Part shown: positions 54,813 through 64,000 of the stretch, piece by piece
How the letters are laid out: each line of letters opens with the position of its first letter
How positions within the stretch are numbered: position 1 is the first letter of the stretch
Assembly: GCA_027422505.1 (NCBI GenBank)
Contig: JAPQWV010001620.1
Coordinates: forward strand, 1-64,000
Length of the DNA stretch: 64,000 bases
Direction: 5' to 3'
DNA from: Craterostigma plantagineum
Lineage: Eukaryota > Streptophyta > Magnoliopsida > Lamiales > Linderniaceae
Made by a program: the position numbers and the translations under genes
Notes under the pieces: model-generated
Told to the model about the DNA's origin: nothing
Seen by the model: only the letters and a program-made list of their open reading frames with translations
The model's database searches: none

Positions 54813-57450
54813 TCACGGGTAATACTTCTTCAAATGCCGAGCGTTATGTGGCCTTTCCAACTTCTTTCCCTCCAAGTCTTCCAGGTAGTAAGCGGCTTCT
54901 CCAGCCTTCTTAATCACCTTATACGGTCCTTCATATTTTGGGTCTAGCTTCCCACGCTCCCCTTTGTGTTGTATTTCCTTAATGACGAGCTCTCCTTCCT
55001 CAAACCTTCTCAAGCACACTCTTCGATTGTAGGCCCGAGTAATTTTCCGCTGGTAGGCTGCCATCCGGAGCGCGGCCTTCTGCCTTCCTTCCTCGATCAG
55101 GTCCAACTCATCTGCCCGGACTTGGTCATTATTCTCATCCGAATACCCAATCACTCGAGCGCTTCCTTGGCCTATCTCCACGGGAAGTACCGCTTCGCTC
55201 CCATACACCAAACTAAAAGGAGTTTCCTTCGTCCCGGCCCGAGGAGTGGTCCTATAAGACCAGAGCACACTCTGCAACTCGTTGAACCAGGCCCTTTTCA
55301 ACCCATCGAGCCGCACCTTCAGCGCCTGGACGATCGTTCGGTTAGCTACCTCTACCTGGCCGTTGCTCTGCGGATAGGCCATCGAGGTGAATATCTGCTC
55401 GATTCCATACCCCTCGCACCATTCCTTTAGCTTGCGTCCGCTGAACTGTCTTCCGTTATCGCTTACCAATCTCCTCGGGATTCCGAACCGGCATAAGATA
55501 TTTTTCCATAGGAAGGCGATCACCGCTGCTTCAGTAATTCGTGCTAAGGCTTCAGCCTCCACCCATTTAGAGAAATAGTCAATCGCGACCAGGAGGAACC
55601 TCTTCTGTGAGGCATTACCTTCGAACGGCCCGACTATGTCTAGGCCCCATTGATCGAAAGGACAGGCCGATACCACAGCCTTCATCATTTCCGCCGGTGC
55701 CCTTTGTAAGTTTGCGTGCTTCTGGCACCTGAGACAGCTTCGGACTACCCTAACTGAGTCTGCCCTCATGGTAGGCCAGAAGAAGCCCGCAAGCATCGCT
55801 TTTCTGGCTAAAGCTCTCCCCCCAATGTGACTCCCGCAACTTCCTTCATGGATGTCTGTCATGGCTTCCTCGGCTTCTTCCTTTGATAAGCACCTCAACA
55901 AAGGGCCCGAGTAGGACCTCTTGTATAGGATCCCATCTATAATGGTGAAACGGCCAGATCTCTTCTGTATGACCCTAGCTTGAATCTTATCCTCGGGCAA
56001 GATCTGTCTCTCGAGATAACGGTAAATGTCGTGCCGCCAATCCTCAGGTTCCGGCTCCTTTGCCTCCTCGATCTGATGGATTTGGGGTGCTCTTTCCACC
56101 TTGACCCCTCCTTCGGGCACATTCAATGCACTGGCCCATTTAGCGATTCTGTCCGCCTTTTCGTTTTCTTTCCTGTTGATGAGTTCCACCTTAACCTCTT
56201 CAAACTTCCCCTTTAGCTTCTCGAAAGACTTCGCATACTCTGCCAATCTGTCTTCCTTGATTGCGAAATTTCCTCCCGTTTGTTGAACCACCAGCTGTGA
56301 ATCCGAATATATGGTCACTCGGGTTACGCCCATCCTTATTGCCGTCCTCATCCCGAGCAAGAGAGCTTCATATTCGACCTCATTGTTGGAGGCTCGAAAG
56401 TCTAGCCTTATCCCCAAGCTAGTTTCCTCACCCCAGGGTGAAATGATCACTAGCCCAACACCGTTACCGTATTGACAGGATGAACCATCAACATAGATTT
56501 TCCACATCTCGGTTGGTTCTTCTTCTGCCATCTCGGCGATGAAATCGGCCAGGGCCTGAGCTTTGATGGCAACTCGGGGTCGAAACTGAATGTCGTACTC
56601 CCCTAACTCGATTACCCATTTGATGGATCTTCCCGAGATGTCTGGACGGGTCACGATGGTCCCCAGTGGGCTATTGGTCATAACCACGATCGGATGGGAT
56701 AAAAAGTAAGGCCTCAACCTCCTGGCCGTGATCACCAAGGCCAACAACAATTTTTCTTGAGCTGTGTATCGAACTTCCGCGCCCTTCAGGAGATGACTGA
56801 CAAAGTAGACCGGCTTCTGCGCTTTTTCCTCTTCTCGAACCATCACAGAGCTGACGGCCCGTGGGGTGGTCGAGAGATAGACGAGAAGTTCTTCCCCGGG
56901 TGTTGGCTTGTTTAATATTGGTAGCTCCTTCAAGTATTCCTTCAACTCCTGAAAAGCGTTCTCGCACTCGGGCGTCCATTCGAAATTCTTGACCTTTCTC
57001 AACACTTTGAAGAATGGCATACTTCTTTCTGCTGACCTGGAAATAAACCGGGATAGGGCCGTGACCCTCCCTGTCAACCTCTGGACCTCGTTGAGATTTT
57101 TCGGGGAGGCCATGTCTGCGATGGCTTTTACCTTGTCGGGGTTGGCCTCGATGCCCGAGCGGGTGACCATGTACCCTAGGAATTTTCCCGAGCGTACCCC
57201 GAATGTGCATTTGGCAGGGTTTAACTTCAAGCCATACCTTTGAGCTGTAGAGAAAGTCTCGCGGAGATCCCCGGAGAAGCTATCTGCTGTTCTGGACTTG
57301 ATCAGGATATCATCCACATAAACTTCTATGTTTCGTCCAATCTGCGCCTTGAAAACCCGATCCATTAGCCTTTGATAGGTGGCTCCCGCGTTCTTCAGCC
57401 CGAATGGCATGACTACGTAGCAAAAGGTCCCTTCTGAAGTGATAAAGCTG
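54813..57450 (-). CDS. pol 3' part: RT, RNase H, archaeal-like RNase H, integrase (element 2)
   Basis: From the first Met at 57410 the frame is 865 residues; homology starts earlier, at KVSFITSEGT. RT carries YVDD at 31-34. The connection and gypsy-type RNase H (about 165-285) have lost the usual first Asp (LVYLSTTPRAV). A second RNase H (about 300-430) has D308 in YVDGSS, E346/E348, D370 in SDSQLV and D420, a complete set. Integrase has the HHCC zinc region (H521, H527, C559, C562) and the DDE triad D591, D651, E687. The C-terminus ends RHLKKYYP. The frame is unbroken; it is out of frame with the upstream RT segment by one base near 57450-57460. Confidence 0.92.
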
Positions 57451-57453
57451 ACC

Positions 57454-59010
57454 TTAGGTTGCTTCCTCAGCTAATCCAATCTGATGATAGCCTTGGAAAG
57501 CATCTAAGAAGCATAAGAGCTCATGCCCGGCTGTGGAATCTACCAACTGGTCGATGCGCGGCAAGGGATAGCAATCCTTCGGGCATGCTTTATTCAGGTC
57601 TCGGAAGTCGACGCACATGCGCCATTTCACCGCCGACTTAGGGACCAGCACCACGTTTGATAGCCAGGTCGGGAACTGTATTTCCCGAATATACCCTGCC
57701 TTCAAGAGGTCTCCTACTTGTTCCTTAACTATCGCATCCTTTTGCGCTCCCAGATGTCTCTTTTTCTGGAAGACCGGTCTGACCACGGGGGATATATTCA
57801 GTCGGTGCTCCATTATATTCCTTGGTATGACGGTGAGTTCGTTCGCCGACCAGGCAAACACATCTTCATTCTTTTTCAACTGCCGGATGAGGTCAGCCTT
57901 CAGCTCAGGGGGCAGGTCTCGGGCAATCTTGACCGTTCCCGATGGAGGTCTAATCACAATCTCCTCTATTTCGCCCTCGGTTCCTACCTCTTGAAGGGCA
58001 TGTACGGAGTAGAGGGCTCCTCGGCTTCTGGGGTGGCCTTCTCGGCAACTTTTCAACGACTTCAACTCGATCCTTACTTCTTCCACATAGCATTTACGCG
58101 CTATCTTCCGATCCCCCAGCACTTCTCCAACTCGGTCTCCCACTGGAAACTTCATTTTCTGATGTAGAGCTGAGGCGATCGCAGCAAAAGAACTGAGCGT
58201 TGGACGTCCTAGTATTACATTATACGAAGAAGACATGTCCACAACCAAGAAAGGGGCAATTCGGGTCTTCTTTAATTCTCCCGATCCTAAGGTCAAGGGT
58301 AGCTGGATCAGCCCTACTGCTTCGATAGCATGGCCTGTGAACCCGAATAACGCCGTTTCCACAGGGTCCATCTGATACTCTCCCAACTCCATTTGATCTA
58401 TGGTCTCTTTGAAGATGATGTTCACCGAGCTCCCATTGTCGATAAAGACTCGACCTACATCATGATTCGCTATTTCGGCTCGAATTACTAGGGCGTCTTC
58501 ATGCGCGTCGTCTCCCCCATGGAAATCCTCGGGACCAAAAGAGATGGTGGGTCCTGCTCGCCTTTGTGCCGAGGTCACCCCAAGACTTTCGAGTTTTCTT
58601 ACTTCCGCTTTTCTGGCTCTGTTTGAATCCCCAATTGCGGGTCCCCCCGATATCATATTGATCCTGCGCGGGGGTAAAGGCACCTCGGCGGGTTCTCGGG
58701 GACGCTCGGGGGTCCGTCGATCATTTCTTCGTTCTGGATTGGTTCTACCCCCCTGTCGGTGGTCGAATGGCCTCCGCTCGGGAGAAACATGGAACCTGCC
58801 CCGCGGTCTATCATTCGCGTATGCTTGATTCTTCCACGGTCTCTGGTCATATTCCCTCTTGAAGTACTTTCGCGGGGCGCTCGCTTCTCCTCCCATCACC
58901 AACTCGGCTCGGGCCTCAGGGTTGGCTGCGATGATTCTTTTGAGTTCGTCATTAAGGTGGAAGCAGGCCTCCGTCGTGTGGCCATACTCCCGATGAAATT
59001 CACAATATGA
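57454..59010 (-). CDS. gag zinc knuckle, protease and RT N-terminal part (element 2)
   Basis: This frame begins inside gag with a knuckle-like C-x2-H-x4-H-x4-C (YCEFHREYGHTTEAC) and a basic Arg-rich stretch (RPFDHRQGGRTNPERRNDRR). It then encodes the aspartic protease (RVFIDNGSS) and the RT fingers and palm through FLDAFQGYHQI, which contains the first catalytic Asp. It stops one codon after GLAEEA because of a one- or two-base lesion. Upstream it is separated from gag by another one-base shift near 59006-59020. Joined function would be Gag-Pol processing and cDNA synthesis. Confidence 0.88.
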   Translation of the reverse strand, partial: SYCEFHREYGHTTEACFHLNDELKRIIAANPEARAELVMGGEASAPRKYFKREYDQRPWKNQAYANDRPRGRFHVSPERRPFDHRQGGRTNPERRNDRRTPERPREPAEVPLPPRRINMISGGPAIGDSNRARKAEVRKLESLGVTSAQRRAGPTISFGPEDFHGGDDAHEDALVIRAEIANHDVGRVFIDNGSSVNIIFKETIDQMELGEYQMDPVETALFGFTGHAIEAVGLIQLPLTLGSGELKKTRIAPFLVVDMSSSYNVILGRPTLSSFAAIASALHQKMKFPVGDRVGEVLGDRKIARKCYVEEVRIELKSLKSCREGHPRSRGALYSVHALQEVGTEGEIEEIVIRPPSGTVKIARDLPPELKADLIRQLKKNEDVFAWSANELTVIPRNIMEHRLNISPVVRPVFQKKRHLGAQKDAIVKEQVGDLLKAGYIREIQFPTWLSNVVLVPKSAVKWRMCVDFRDLNKACPKDCYPLPRIDQLVDSTAGHELLCFLDAFQGYHQIGLAEEAT

Positions 59011-60203
59011 TTTGAAACGGGATTCCTGGGTCCTTCTTTACTCCTGGCCGGCCTTTTAATGAAGTATCTTTCTTCACAAATTTCCAACGCCCGAGCCTTA
59101 CTCATCCTCCACTGAATATTGTTTGGTCGGGATCTCCCCTGAATTTCACCTCGGGAATTTTCTTCCTTCAATTCATGTGGGCGGGCTGGCTCTCGTGCAA
59201 CCTCCACTGTCCCAATCACTCTCTTCTTATCCCCTTTTTTGAAGTGATGTGCCTCTTCCACCCTTACATACTTTTCCACTCTGACTATCAGGTCTTCCAC
59301 TGTGGTCGGGTACTTTTTCACCAATGACCGATAGAGGTCTCCTTCTTTTAACCCATTGTGGAAAGCCCCTATCAACAGGTCCGGGGTTGCAGTTGGGACT
59401 TCCATCATAATTCGATTGAATCGCTTTAGGTAATCTCGTAGGCTTTCCTGATCTCCTTGTTTCATGTTCAGCAAGTTTACGGCTGAAAAAGGTCTCCTGC
59501 GGCTGCTCAAAAACTGCCTCAGAAAGGCCCGGGTGAAATCCTCAAAGCTACGAATCTCCCCCGCGGGCAACATGGTGAACCACTGTTGGGCTCCCTTTGC
59601 GAAGGTGGTGGCGAACACTCGGCATTTGATGGCGTCTCCTAATTGGTATGACGCAGCATTTCCGTCGAAGCTGGCCAGGTGATCCTCGGGAGGTCCCGAT
59701 CCATCGTACCGATTCATGTCCGGGAACCTGAAGTTGTTCGGCAGAGGAACGCTAAGAACTTCTTCCGCGAAGGGGGAACCTCGCTGAATCGGGAGAGGTA
59801 TCTGTGGGTTAGCCAACTCCTTCAACCTCTGGATCTCCTCTTTCATCCGCTCCCATTCCCTGGTCTGCCTTTCCTCCAGGGCTTTCTTCTTCTCGGCCCG
59901 GAGGATGTTGATCTCCGTCCTCAGCGTCTTCTCCTCCGCCTCTTTGTCCTGCTCTTTGGACCGAGCGTGTTCTTCTTCGCGACGCAATCGTTCCGCCTCT
60001 TCTTCCTCCGTCTCTGATCGTGGCGGCGACTGCACGCGAGTTCTACGCGTTCGTTCCGCCCTTAGCATTTCTACCTCCTCTCGCAAGCTCCTCAACTCAG
60101 CTTCGCCATCATTGCGCGTCTCCTCCTGATTTTCCTCCGTCCATTCGGTTTCCCTCACCTCTTCTCTCGGCGGCGGCTGAACGTCGTTTGCGATGTCCAC
60201 CAT
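58896..60203 (-). CDS. gag (element 2)
   Basis: The ATG at 60203 lies just inside the element, 19 bp past the PBS, and starts MVDIANDVQPPPREE. A long Glu/Arg coiled coil (residues about 25-115) is followed by the retrotransposon gag core (YDGSGPPEDHLASFDGNAAS to KKYPTTVEDLI). The frame then shifts near 59006-59020 and ends in unrelated residues, losing the zinc knuckle that continues in the next frame. The open frame extends upstream into the LTR without need; I chose the first internal ATG. Confidence 0.88.
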   Translation of the reverse strand: MVDIANDVQPPPREEVRETEWTEENQEETRNDGEAELRSLREEVEMLRAERTRRTRVQSPPRSETEEEEAERLRREEEHARSKEQDKEAEEKTLRTEINILRAEKKKALEERQTREWERMKEEIQRLKELANPQIPLPIQRGSPFAEEVLSVPLPNNFRFPDMNRYDGSGPPEDHLASFDGNAASYQLGDAIKCRVFATTFAKGAQQWFTMLPAGEIRSFEDFTRAFLRQFLSSRRRPFSAVNLLNMKQGDQESLRDYLKRFNRIMMEVPTATPDLLIGAFHNGLKEGDLYRSLVKKYPTTVEDLIVRVEKYVRVEEAHHFKKGDKKRVIGTVEVAREPARPHELKEENSRGEIQGRSRPNNIQWRMSKARALEICEERYFIKRPARSKEGPRNPVSNHIVNFIGSMATRRRPASTLMTNSKESSQPTLRPEPSW

Positions 60204-60221
60204 GTTGTTAATGAGATATCG

Positions 60222-60239
60222 TTCCCACAGACGGCGCCA
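60222..60239 (-). other. Primer binding site of Tat element 2
   Basis: The minus strand reads TGGCGCCGTCTGTGGGAA two bases inside the 5' LTR, identical to the site of element 1. Confidence 0.8.
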
Positions 60240-60241
60240 AT

Positions 60242-61204
60242 TGATGTGGACCGCGTAAAACGACTTCTTGGTGATGGCGGTTGGGCTTGTTGTTCCTTCG
60301 CTCGTTTTTACTCTGGCGCGGATTTGTCGCTCCTCGTCAGTTGTCTCCGTCGCACCTGGCACTCAAAAACTGGAAAATACGTCAGAAGGGGGCCAGGATG
60401 GGTGCCGGCGTATCCCCTCCGATGCTTAAGTCAGGAAAATGAGTGAGAGATGGGTAGTTGGTTCGTAAATCAGTTTTGTATAGTTTTGGATGCATACCTG
60501 AAAAGTGAATTAACTGTCGCTATTTATACTAACCTCGCGTCTTCATTACCTTGACCCAGTCTCCACCCCGGCCCACGTTTTTTGCGGACCTCTTATTGAG
60601 AACGTGCCTTTCCTCCACGATCCCACGTTCTCTAAGCCTCGTTTTACTCGTGCTTCACCTGTTCGGGCGAAGCCGTACTGTCTTCACGATCTCGTGTTCT
60701 CCATGCCTCATCCTGCTCGCGCTCCATCTGCTCGGACGAGGCTGCGCTTCCTCCACAATCTCACGTTCTTCATGCCTCGTTCTGCTCGGGCGAAGCTGTG
60801 TTAGTCGGGCGTCGTCTCTTGGTCCTCTCCCTTACACTCGGCTTATCATTCTCCTTCCCGATCAGATCCCCTCAGCGCTCGAGGAGTCACGGCCTGGCGT
60901 ATCCTTACTTCTGTTTCCCCCTCCTCGATCGGCTCGTTCCCGCCAGAGATTCCTGCCTTGTCTCGTCCGCGGCTCTCCTCCTCTTGGAGCCCGATGATTC
61001 CTTCCTTTTCTTCGTCGGGAATGACCACCTCGACTTAGGGGCTCGTAATCGGGCTATCCCTATAAGTTCTCCTGGAGCCTTTTCTCTCGGATTATCCTCA
61101 CCCGACCGGATTCTTCCCCCTGTTCCTTTCGCGCCTTATCGCTCGCGGGAGTTCTTTGTCAGCTAACGTTATTTTACCGTTGACTATAAAACCCGAGGGT
61201 AACA
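60242..61204 (-). repeat. 5' LTR of Tat element 2
   Basis: 963 bp, equal in length to the 3' LTR with five substitutions. A minus-strand TATA box (GTATAAATAG) at about 60520-60529 is the likely sense promoter. Confidence 0.95.
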
Positions 61205-61209
61205 GGTTG

Positions 61210-61640
61210 TATTTTCAGTCTTTCATATTTGAATGACAATTTTTCCTTCGCCTGGGAAAACAGAGAACTTTACACAAACATATAAATATTTGCTGCTGAA
61301 ATTCAATTATTTTCAAAGTTGTCGACATACAAAACTAACTTGTTACCAAACATACATGTAGTCGTTCAAGTATCAATTCAGCCAGTACATCCATCCAAAA
61401 TGTTAATACAATAGCTGCTGTTCCAGGTACATCATCTTACAACCAAAATCTGAAATACCAGTGGTAGAATATTTCGTATACAGAATGGCCCTTCGTCACA
61501 TGCAAATCTAACAAAAATCACGGTAGTAACGTACCAAACAAAAGCTATGTATTCCCACAGCTGCAGACTACCTATCAAAAGCAAAACATCACTTGTACAA
61601 TCTTTCAAACACACCCAAAATAACCCTAAACCGTTACCTT
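61210..61640. other. Right flank of Tat element 2
   Basis: AT-rich host sequence immediately after the target duplication; I see no gene in it. Confidence 0.5.
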
Positions 61641-61925
61641 TTCACATGAGGGTACGTAATGTGTTAGTTACGTAGCGATATTTCATGTCCGGCGGCAAAC
61701 TGTCGAATAGTCAAAGTTCGTCCAGTGATTGACGAGGAACTTCAAAATCAAAAGCCTCTGGTCAGGGCTTAGTCCATCCATTACATCGATTTGTTGGTAG
61801 ACATTATACTTGTTCGGGAATGAACCGTTGAAGAGCAGCATTTGATTCAGCACAATACTTGCCTATTATTTCGATCAACTCTTTATCAGCTTCATCGCTT
61901 TCCGTTTTCGACCATGGCTTTGCGT
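61641..61925 (-). pseudogene. Possible coding relic
   Basis: Minus-strand frames read SDEADKELIEIIGKYCAESN, then in another frame NKYNVYQQIDVMDGLSPDQR and LILKFLVNHW, then in a third LPPDMKYRYVTNTLRTLM with a stop. The pieces follow one another in order, so an ancient coding exon with two frameshifts is likely. The general pattern is reminiscent of C-terminal parts of Myb/SANT-like plant proteins, but I am not sure. Confidence 0.4.
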
Positions 61926-62745
61926 GTTTCCGTCAAGGTTTTAAAACCGGGTTTCCGAACCGGATTGGAAATTTTAGTGGTTTAAGGTTTAGTGGTTTAA
62001 TCGGTAGAGAACCGGAATCAAACCGGACTAAAACCGGTGCTCCTAAATATAAATATTATGTTATCAATCAAGTCATAAATTAATTGATAAAGTAGGGGGG
62101 GATTTTTTGTTAAATAGGATTACTTTTGTGTGAAATTAAAAAAAAGGGATTCTAGGTTTTCTAATTAAAAAAAAGGGATTGGGTGTTTGAAAAAAAAAAT
62201 CGAAGTGTTTGATCATCATTTTGATCCGCTCGACTGAAATTTCATGTCGAAATGAGATTTTAATCGATGGTGACACAGAGGAAACCCTCGTCCGATAGCC
62301 AACTTCTAACATTAAACTGCTTTTAATGGCTGCGACTCAGGGGGCGTATTTACTACCAATGGAAAGCCACGGAAGTCTAGTTTCTAAAGAAATTAACGGC
62401 ACAAAAAATTATGAAGGGAAGAGGAAGTTATGGCCATTTGACTGCTGACTGCCAGAACAGGCTCAAGTGCGGGAATTTGAAAAGATCGTCTAGTTCTTTG
62501 GTCCTTTTTTGCATGGAACTCGTTGGATATCAGTCCTTCAACATTCTCATTTAATTCGCTTATTTTTTCAAGTATTTTCGTCCCATTAAACCCCCTTTTG
62601 TAATAAAGACGAACAGATTGAATAAAATTATTACTGTTAAGCTTTATGCTTGTCTCCATCTTACATTAAGCTCTTGGTGGATTCCTTGAGTGAGGTGTTC
62701 ACCTGTGTGTGCCTTACCTCCTACTTCCCCTAAAATTCGGTGTCA
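61926..62745. repeat. Region ending in the 5' LTR of gypsy element 3
   Basis: The LTR must end at TGTCA (62745), just before the primer site. Its start is undetermined because the partner LTR is outside the window. ACCGG-rich inverted motifs at about 61940-62040 look like a separate small hAT-type relic. Confidence 0.4.
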
Positions 62746-62748
62746 ACT

Positions 62749-62760
62749 TGGTATCAGAGC
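62749..62760 (+). other. Primer binding site of gypsy element 3 (initiator tRNA-Met)
   Basis: TGGTATCAGAGC is a perfect match to the canonical site, 3 nt after the LTR end TGTCA. Confidence 0.9.
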
Positions 62761-62771
62761 TAAGGTCGGAG

Positions 62772-64000
62772 ATGCCGCCTCGTCGAAGGACAGAAACTCC
62801 AAGGCGTGAGCGCGATCTGCGAGACATCGAACTGGACGATTTAAGGAGACAAGTGCAGTAACTCGAGCAGCGTCTTGCACGCGGCGAACTTCCGAATCGT
62901 GATGTTCAGGGTCATGATTCCGAAGGTGACTCTTCGAACAACTATAATGTTTTCTATAATGAGGAATACGATAACTCAAGTAACGACTCAACCCGGGAGG
63001 AGAGGCCGCAACGGAACAATGATCGTGGGAAATCATTCGACTTCAAAATTGATGTCCCCGACTTTGTTGGAAAGAGCGACCCCGACGAGTTTCTTGATTG
63101 GCTCAACTCCATCGAAAGGGTCCTTGAATTTAGAGAGGTTCCAGAAGATCAGAAAGTGAAGTTTGTTGCAATTAAACTGAAGAAATATGCTTCTCTTTGG
63201 TGGGAACATCTGAACAAACAACGAGCTCGAGAGGGCAAATCAAGGATTAGGGTGTGGAGCAAGATGAGGAAGGAGCTCCGCAAGAGATTTTTACCGGATA
63301 ATTACCGCCAAGATGCCTTCCTCAAGTATCACAATTTCAGGCAAAGGGAGCTGTCTGTGGAGGATTACATAGCTGAATTTGAAAATCTTAGGATGAAATG
63401 TGATGCTATGGAACCGGATGAACAGATTATTGCTCGATTTCTTGGAGGGCTTAGGTACGAGATTGGGAACGTGGTTCAATTGCAGCCATATTGGACCTAC
63501 AATGATGTGTGTAAATTGGCTCTCAAAGTGGAGAAGCAACAAAAGGAGTCAAGCCCAGTGAAGGGCCGCTTTATCTCGAACAAGAGCACTCCTCCCCGTG
63601 GCGGGTCGTCTGTTACTAAGAGCACACCGACAAATGGCGCAAAGGATGATGTACCTGCCTACAAGGGGAATATAGCGAAGCCTAGTGGTTCCAATAACCA
63701 AAAAACTTGCTTCAAATGCAAGGTTTTGGGCACATCGCATCGGATTGTCCGAATCGGAGGGTCGTAACTCTTATCGAAGAAGAAGTTGACGACAGCCCCA
63801 ACGAGTCAGAACCCTTATATGATGACGCTCCTGAAGCGGAGGATGAAATCACGTACCAGGATCGTGGTGAATTGTTGGTCTTACGGCGTAGCCTTAATAC
63901 CAGCCATGTGGAGGAGGATGCATGGCTGCAGAACAACATCTTTCAAACAAGGTGCACTTCTCATGGCAAGGTGTGCAATGTTATCATTGACGGAGGAAGC
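62772..64000 (+). pseudogene. gag and start of protease of Ty3/gypsy element 3, partial
   Basis: The ATG at 62772 opens MPPRRRTETPRRERDLRD. A TAA at 62859-62861 interrupts it where Gln is expected. The gag core follows (FKIDVPDFVGKSDPDEFLDW, YASLWWEHLNKQRA, LSVEDYIAEFENLRMKCD). A zinc knuckle starts CFKCK but a one-base loss near 63721 shifts the frame; the continuation gives the remaining His and Cys. The window ends at the protease motif IIDGGS. One nonsense and one frameshift make the copy inactive, at least in gag. Confidence 0.85.

Larger units (their letters stand above)
47897..61204 (-). mobile_element. Complete Tat-lineage Ty3/gypsy retrotransposon (element 2), recent insertion
   Basis: Two 963-bp LTRs (47897-48859, 60242-61204) with TG...CA ends are flanked by the 5-bp duplication GGTTG (47892-47896 and 61205-61209). 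On the minus strand the order is PBS, gag, protease, RT, RNase H, archaeal-type RNase H, integrase, tandem array, antisense genes, polypurine tract. The dual RNase H and antisense extra ORF are Tat-clade traits. The LTRs differ at five positions that I counted (about 99.5% identity), so the insertion is recent. Two single-base frameshifts interrupt gag-pol. Confidence 0.95.

Noticed and set aside
54966..55430. 154-codon plus-strand frame opposite integrase
   Set aside because: It is a shadow of the strongly supported minus-strand pol frame, with no motif of its own.
47897..61204. Interpretation of the antisense genes as captured ordinary host genes
   Set aside because: Their domain belongs to a family known from gypsy-type elements and homologous genes sit at the same place in two different Tat families here, so they are element genes rather than a one-off capture.

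Overview
The window is nuclear DNA of a flowering plant, most likely a eudicot. The evidence is four host-type loci with plant-style short introns or plant-specific domains (an EMC10 gene, an A39/A36-like aspartic protease, a small C2H2 zinc-finger gene, a class I small heat-shock protein relic), embedded in nested plant retrotransposons, MITEs and SINEs. I cannot name the species from sequence alone.

Layout. 1-9364 is the right-hand part of a decayed Ty3/gypsy element of the Tat lineage, minus strand, with its 5' LTR at 8615-9364 and its 3' LTR outside the window. It has lost part of reverse transcriptase, and it carries two plus-strand (antisense) extra genes beyond pol. 9365-11776 is AT-rich with two GC-ended hAT-like MITE remnants. 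11782-16394 is a Ty1/copia element (minus strand, TSD GTAGA) broken by stops and frameshifts. 16742-17155 is an N-terminally truncated small heat-shock protein gene with an in-frame 81-bp duplication. 17.2-23.5 kb has no convincing gene but holds a five-copy ~480-bp tandem array, a 21-bp minisatellite and an unusual excess of the hexamer TGTTAC.

23.5-36.3 kb is the gene island: a zinc-finger gene (+), a ten-exon aspartic protease (-), EMC10 (+, eight exons) and a small plant-specific gene (-). Small mobile elements have landed in and around them. A Tourist-like MITE lies inside a protease coding exon, 4 nt before its splice donor. A hAT MITE has a perfect 8-bp TSD. A SINE sits inside another hAT-like element. 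A second SINE sits about 5 bp upstream of a TATA box. 37943-41276 is a deletion-scarred copia element. 41.6-43.8 kb is a non-autonomous CACTA element whose left end is tandemly duplicated. 44.2-47.7 kb holds decayed GRF-zinc-finger-like and Myb/SANT-like coding pieces.

47897-61204 is a complete, young Tat-lineage element (minus strand; 963-bp LTRs differing at five positions; TSD GGTTG). It encodes gag, protease, reverse transcriptase, two RNase H domains and integrase. On the opposite strand, between pol and the 3' LTR, it carries two spliced antisense genes (aORF-A with a Transposase_28-like domain and a coiled coil, aORF-B shorter) and a 19-copy 63/64-bp tandem array. 62.7 kb to the window end is the 5' part of a third gypsy element (+).

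How the parts work together: in both Tat elements the sense genes follow retroelement order, while the antisense genes look like independently promoted, intron-containing genes riding on the element. A plus-strand TATA box lies in the LTR next to aORF-A, a 5' leader intron precedes it, and a separate TATA box precedes aORF-B in the first element. This two-gene antisense module and the MITE-disrupted protease are the observations I rate highest.
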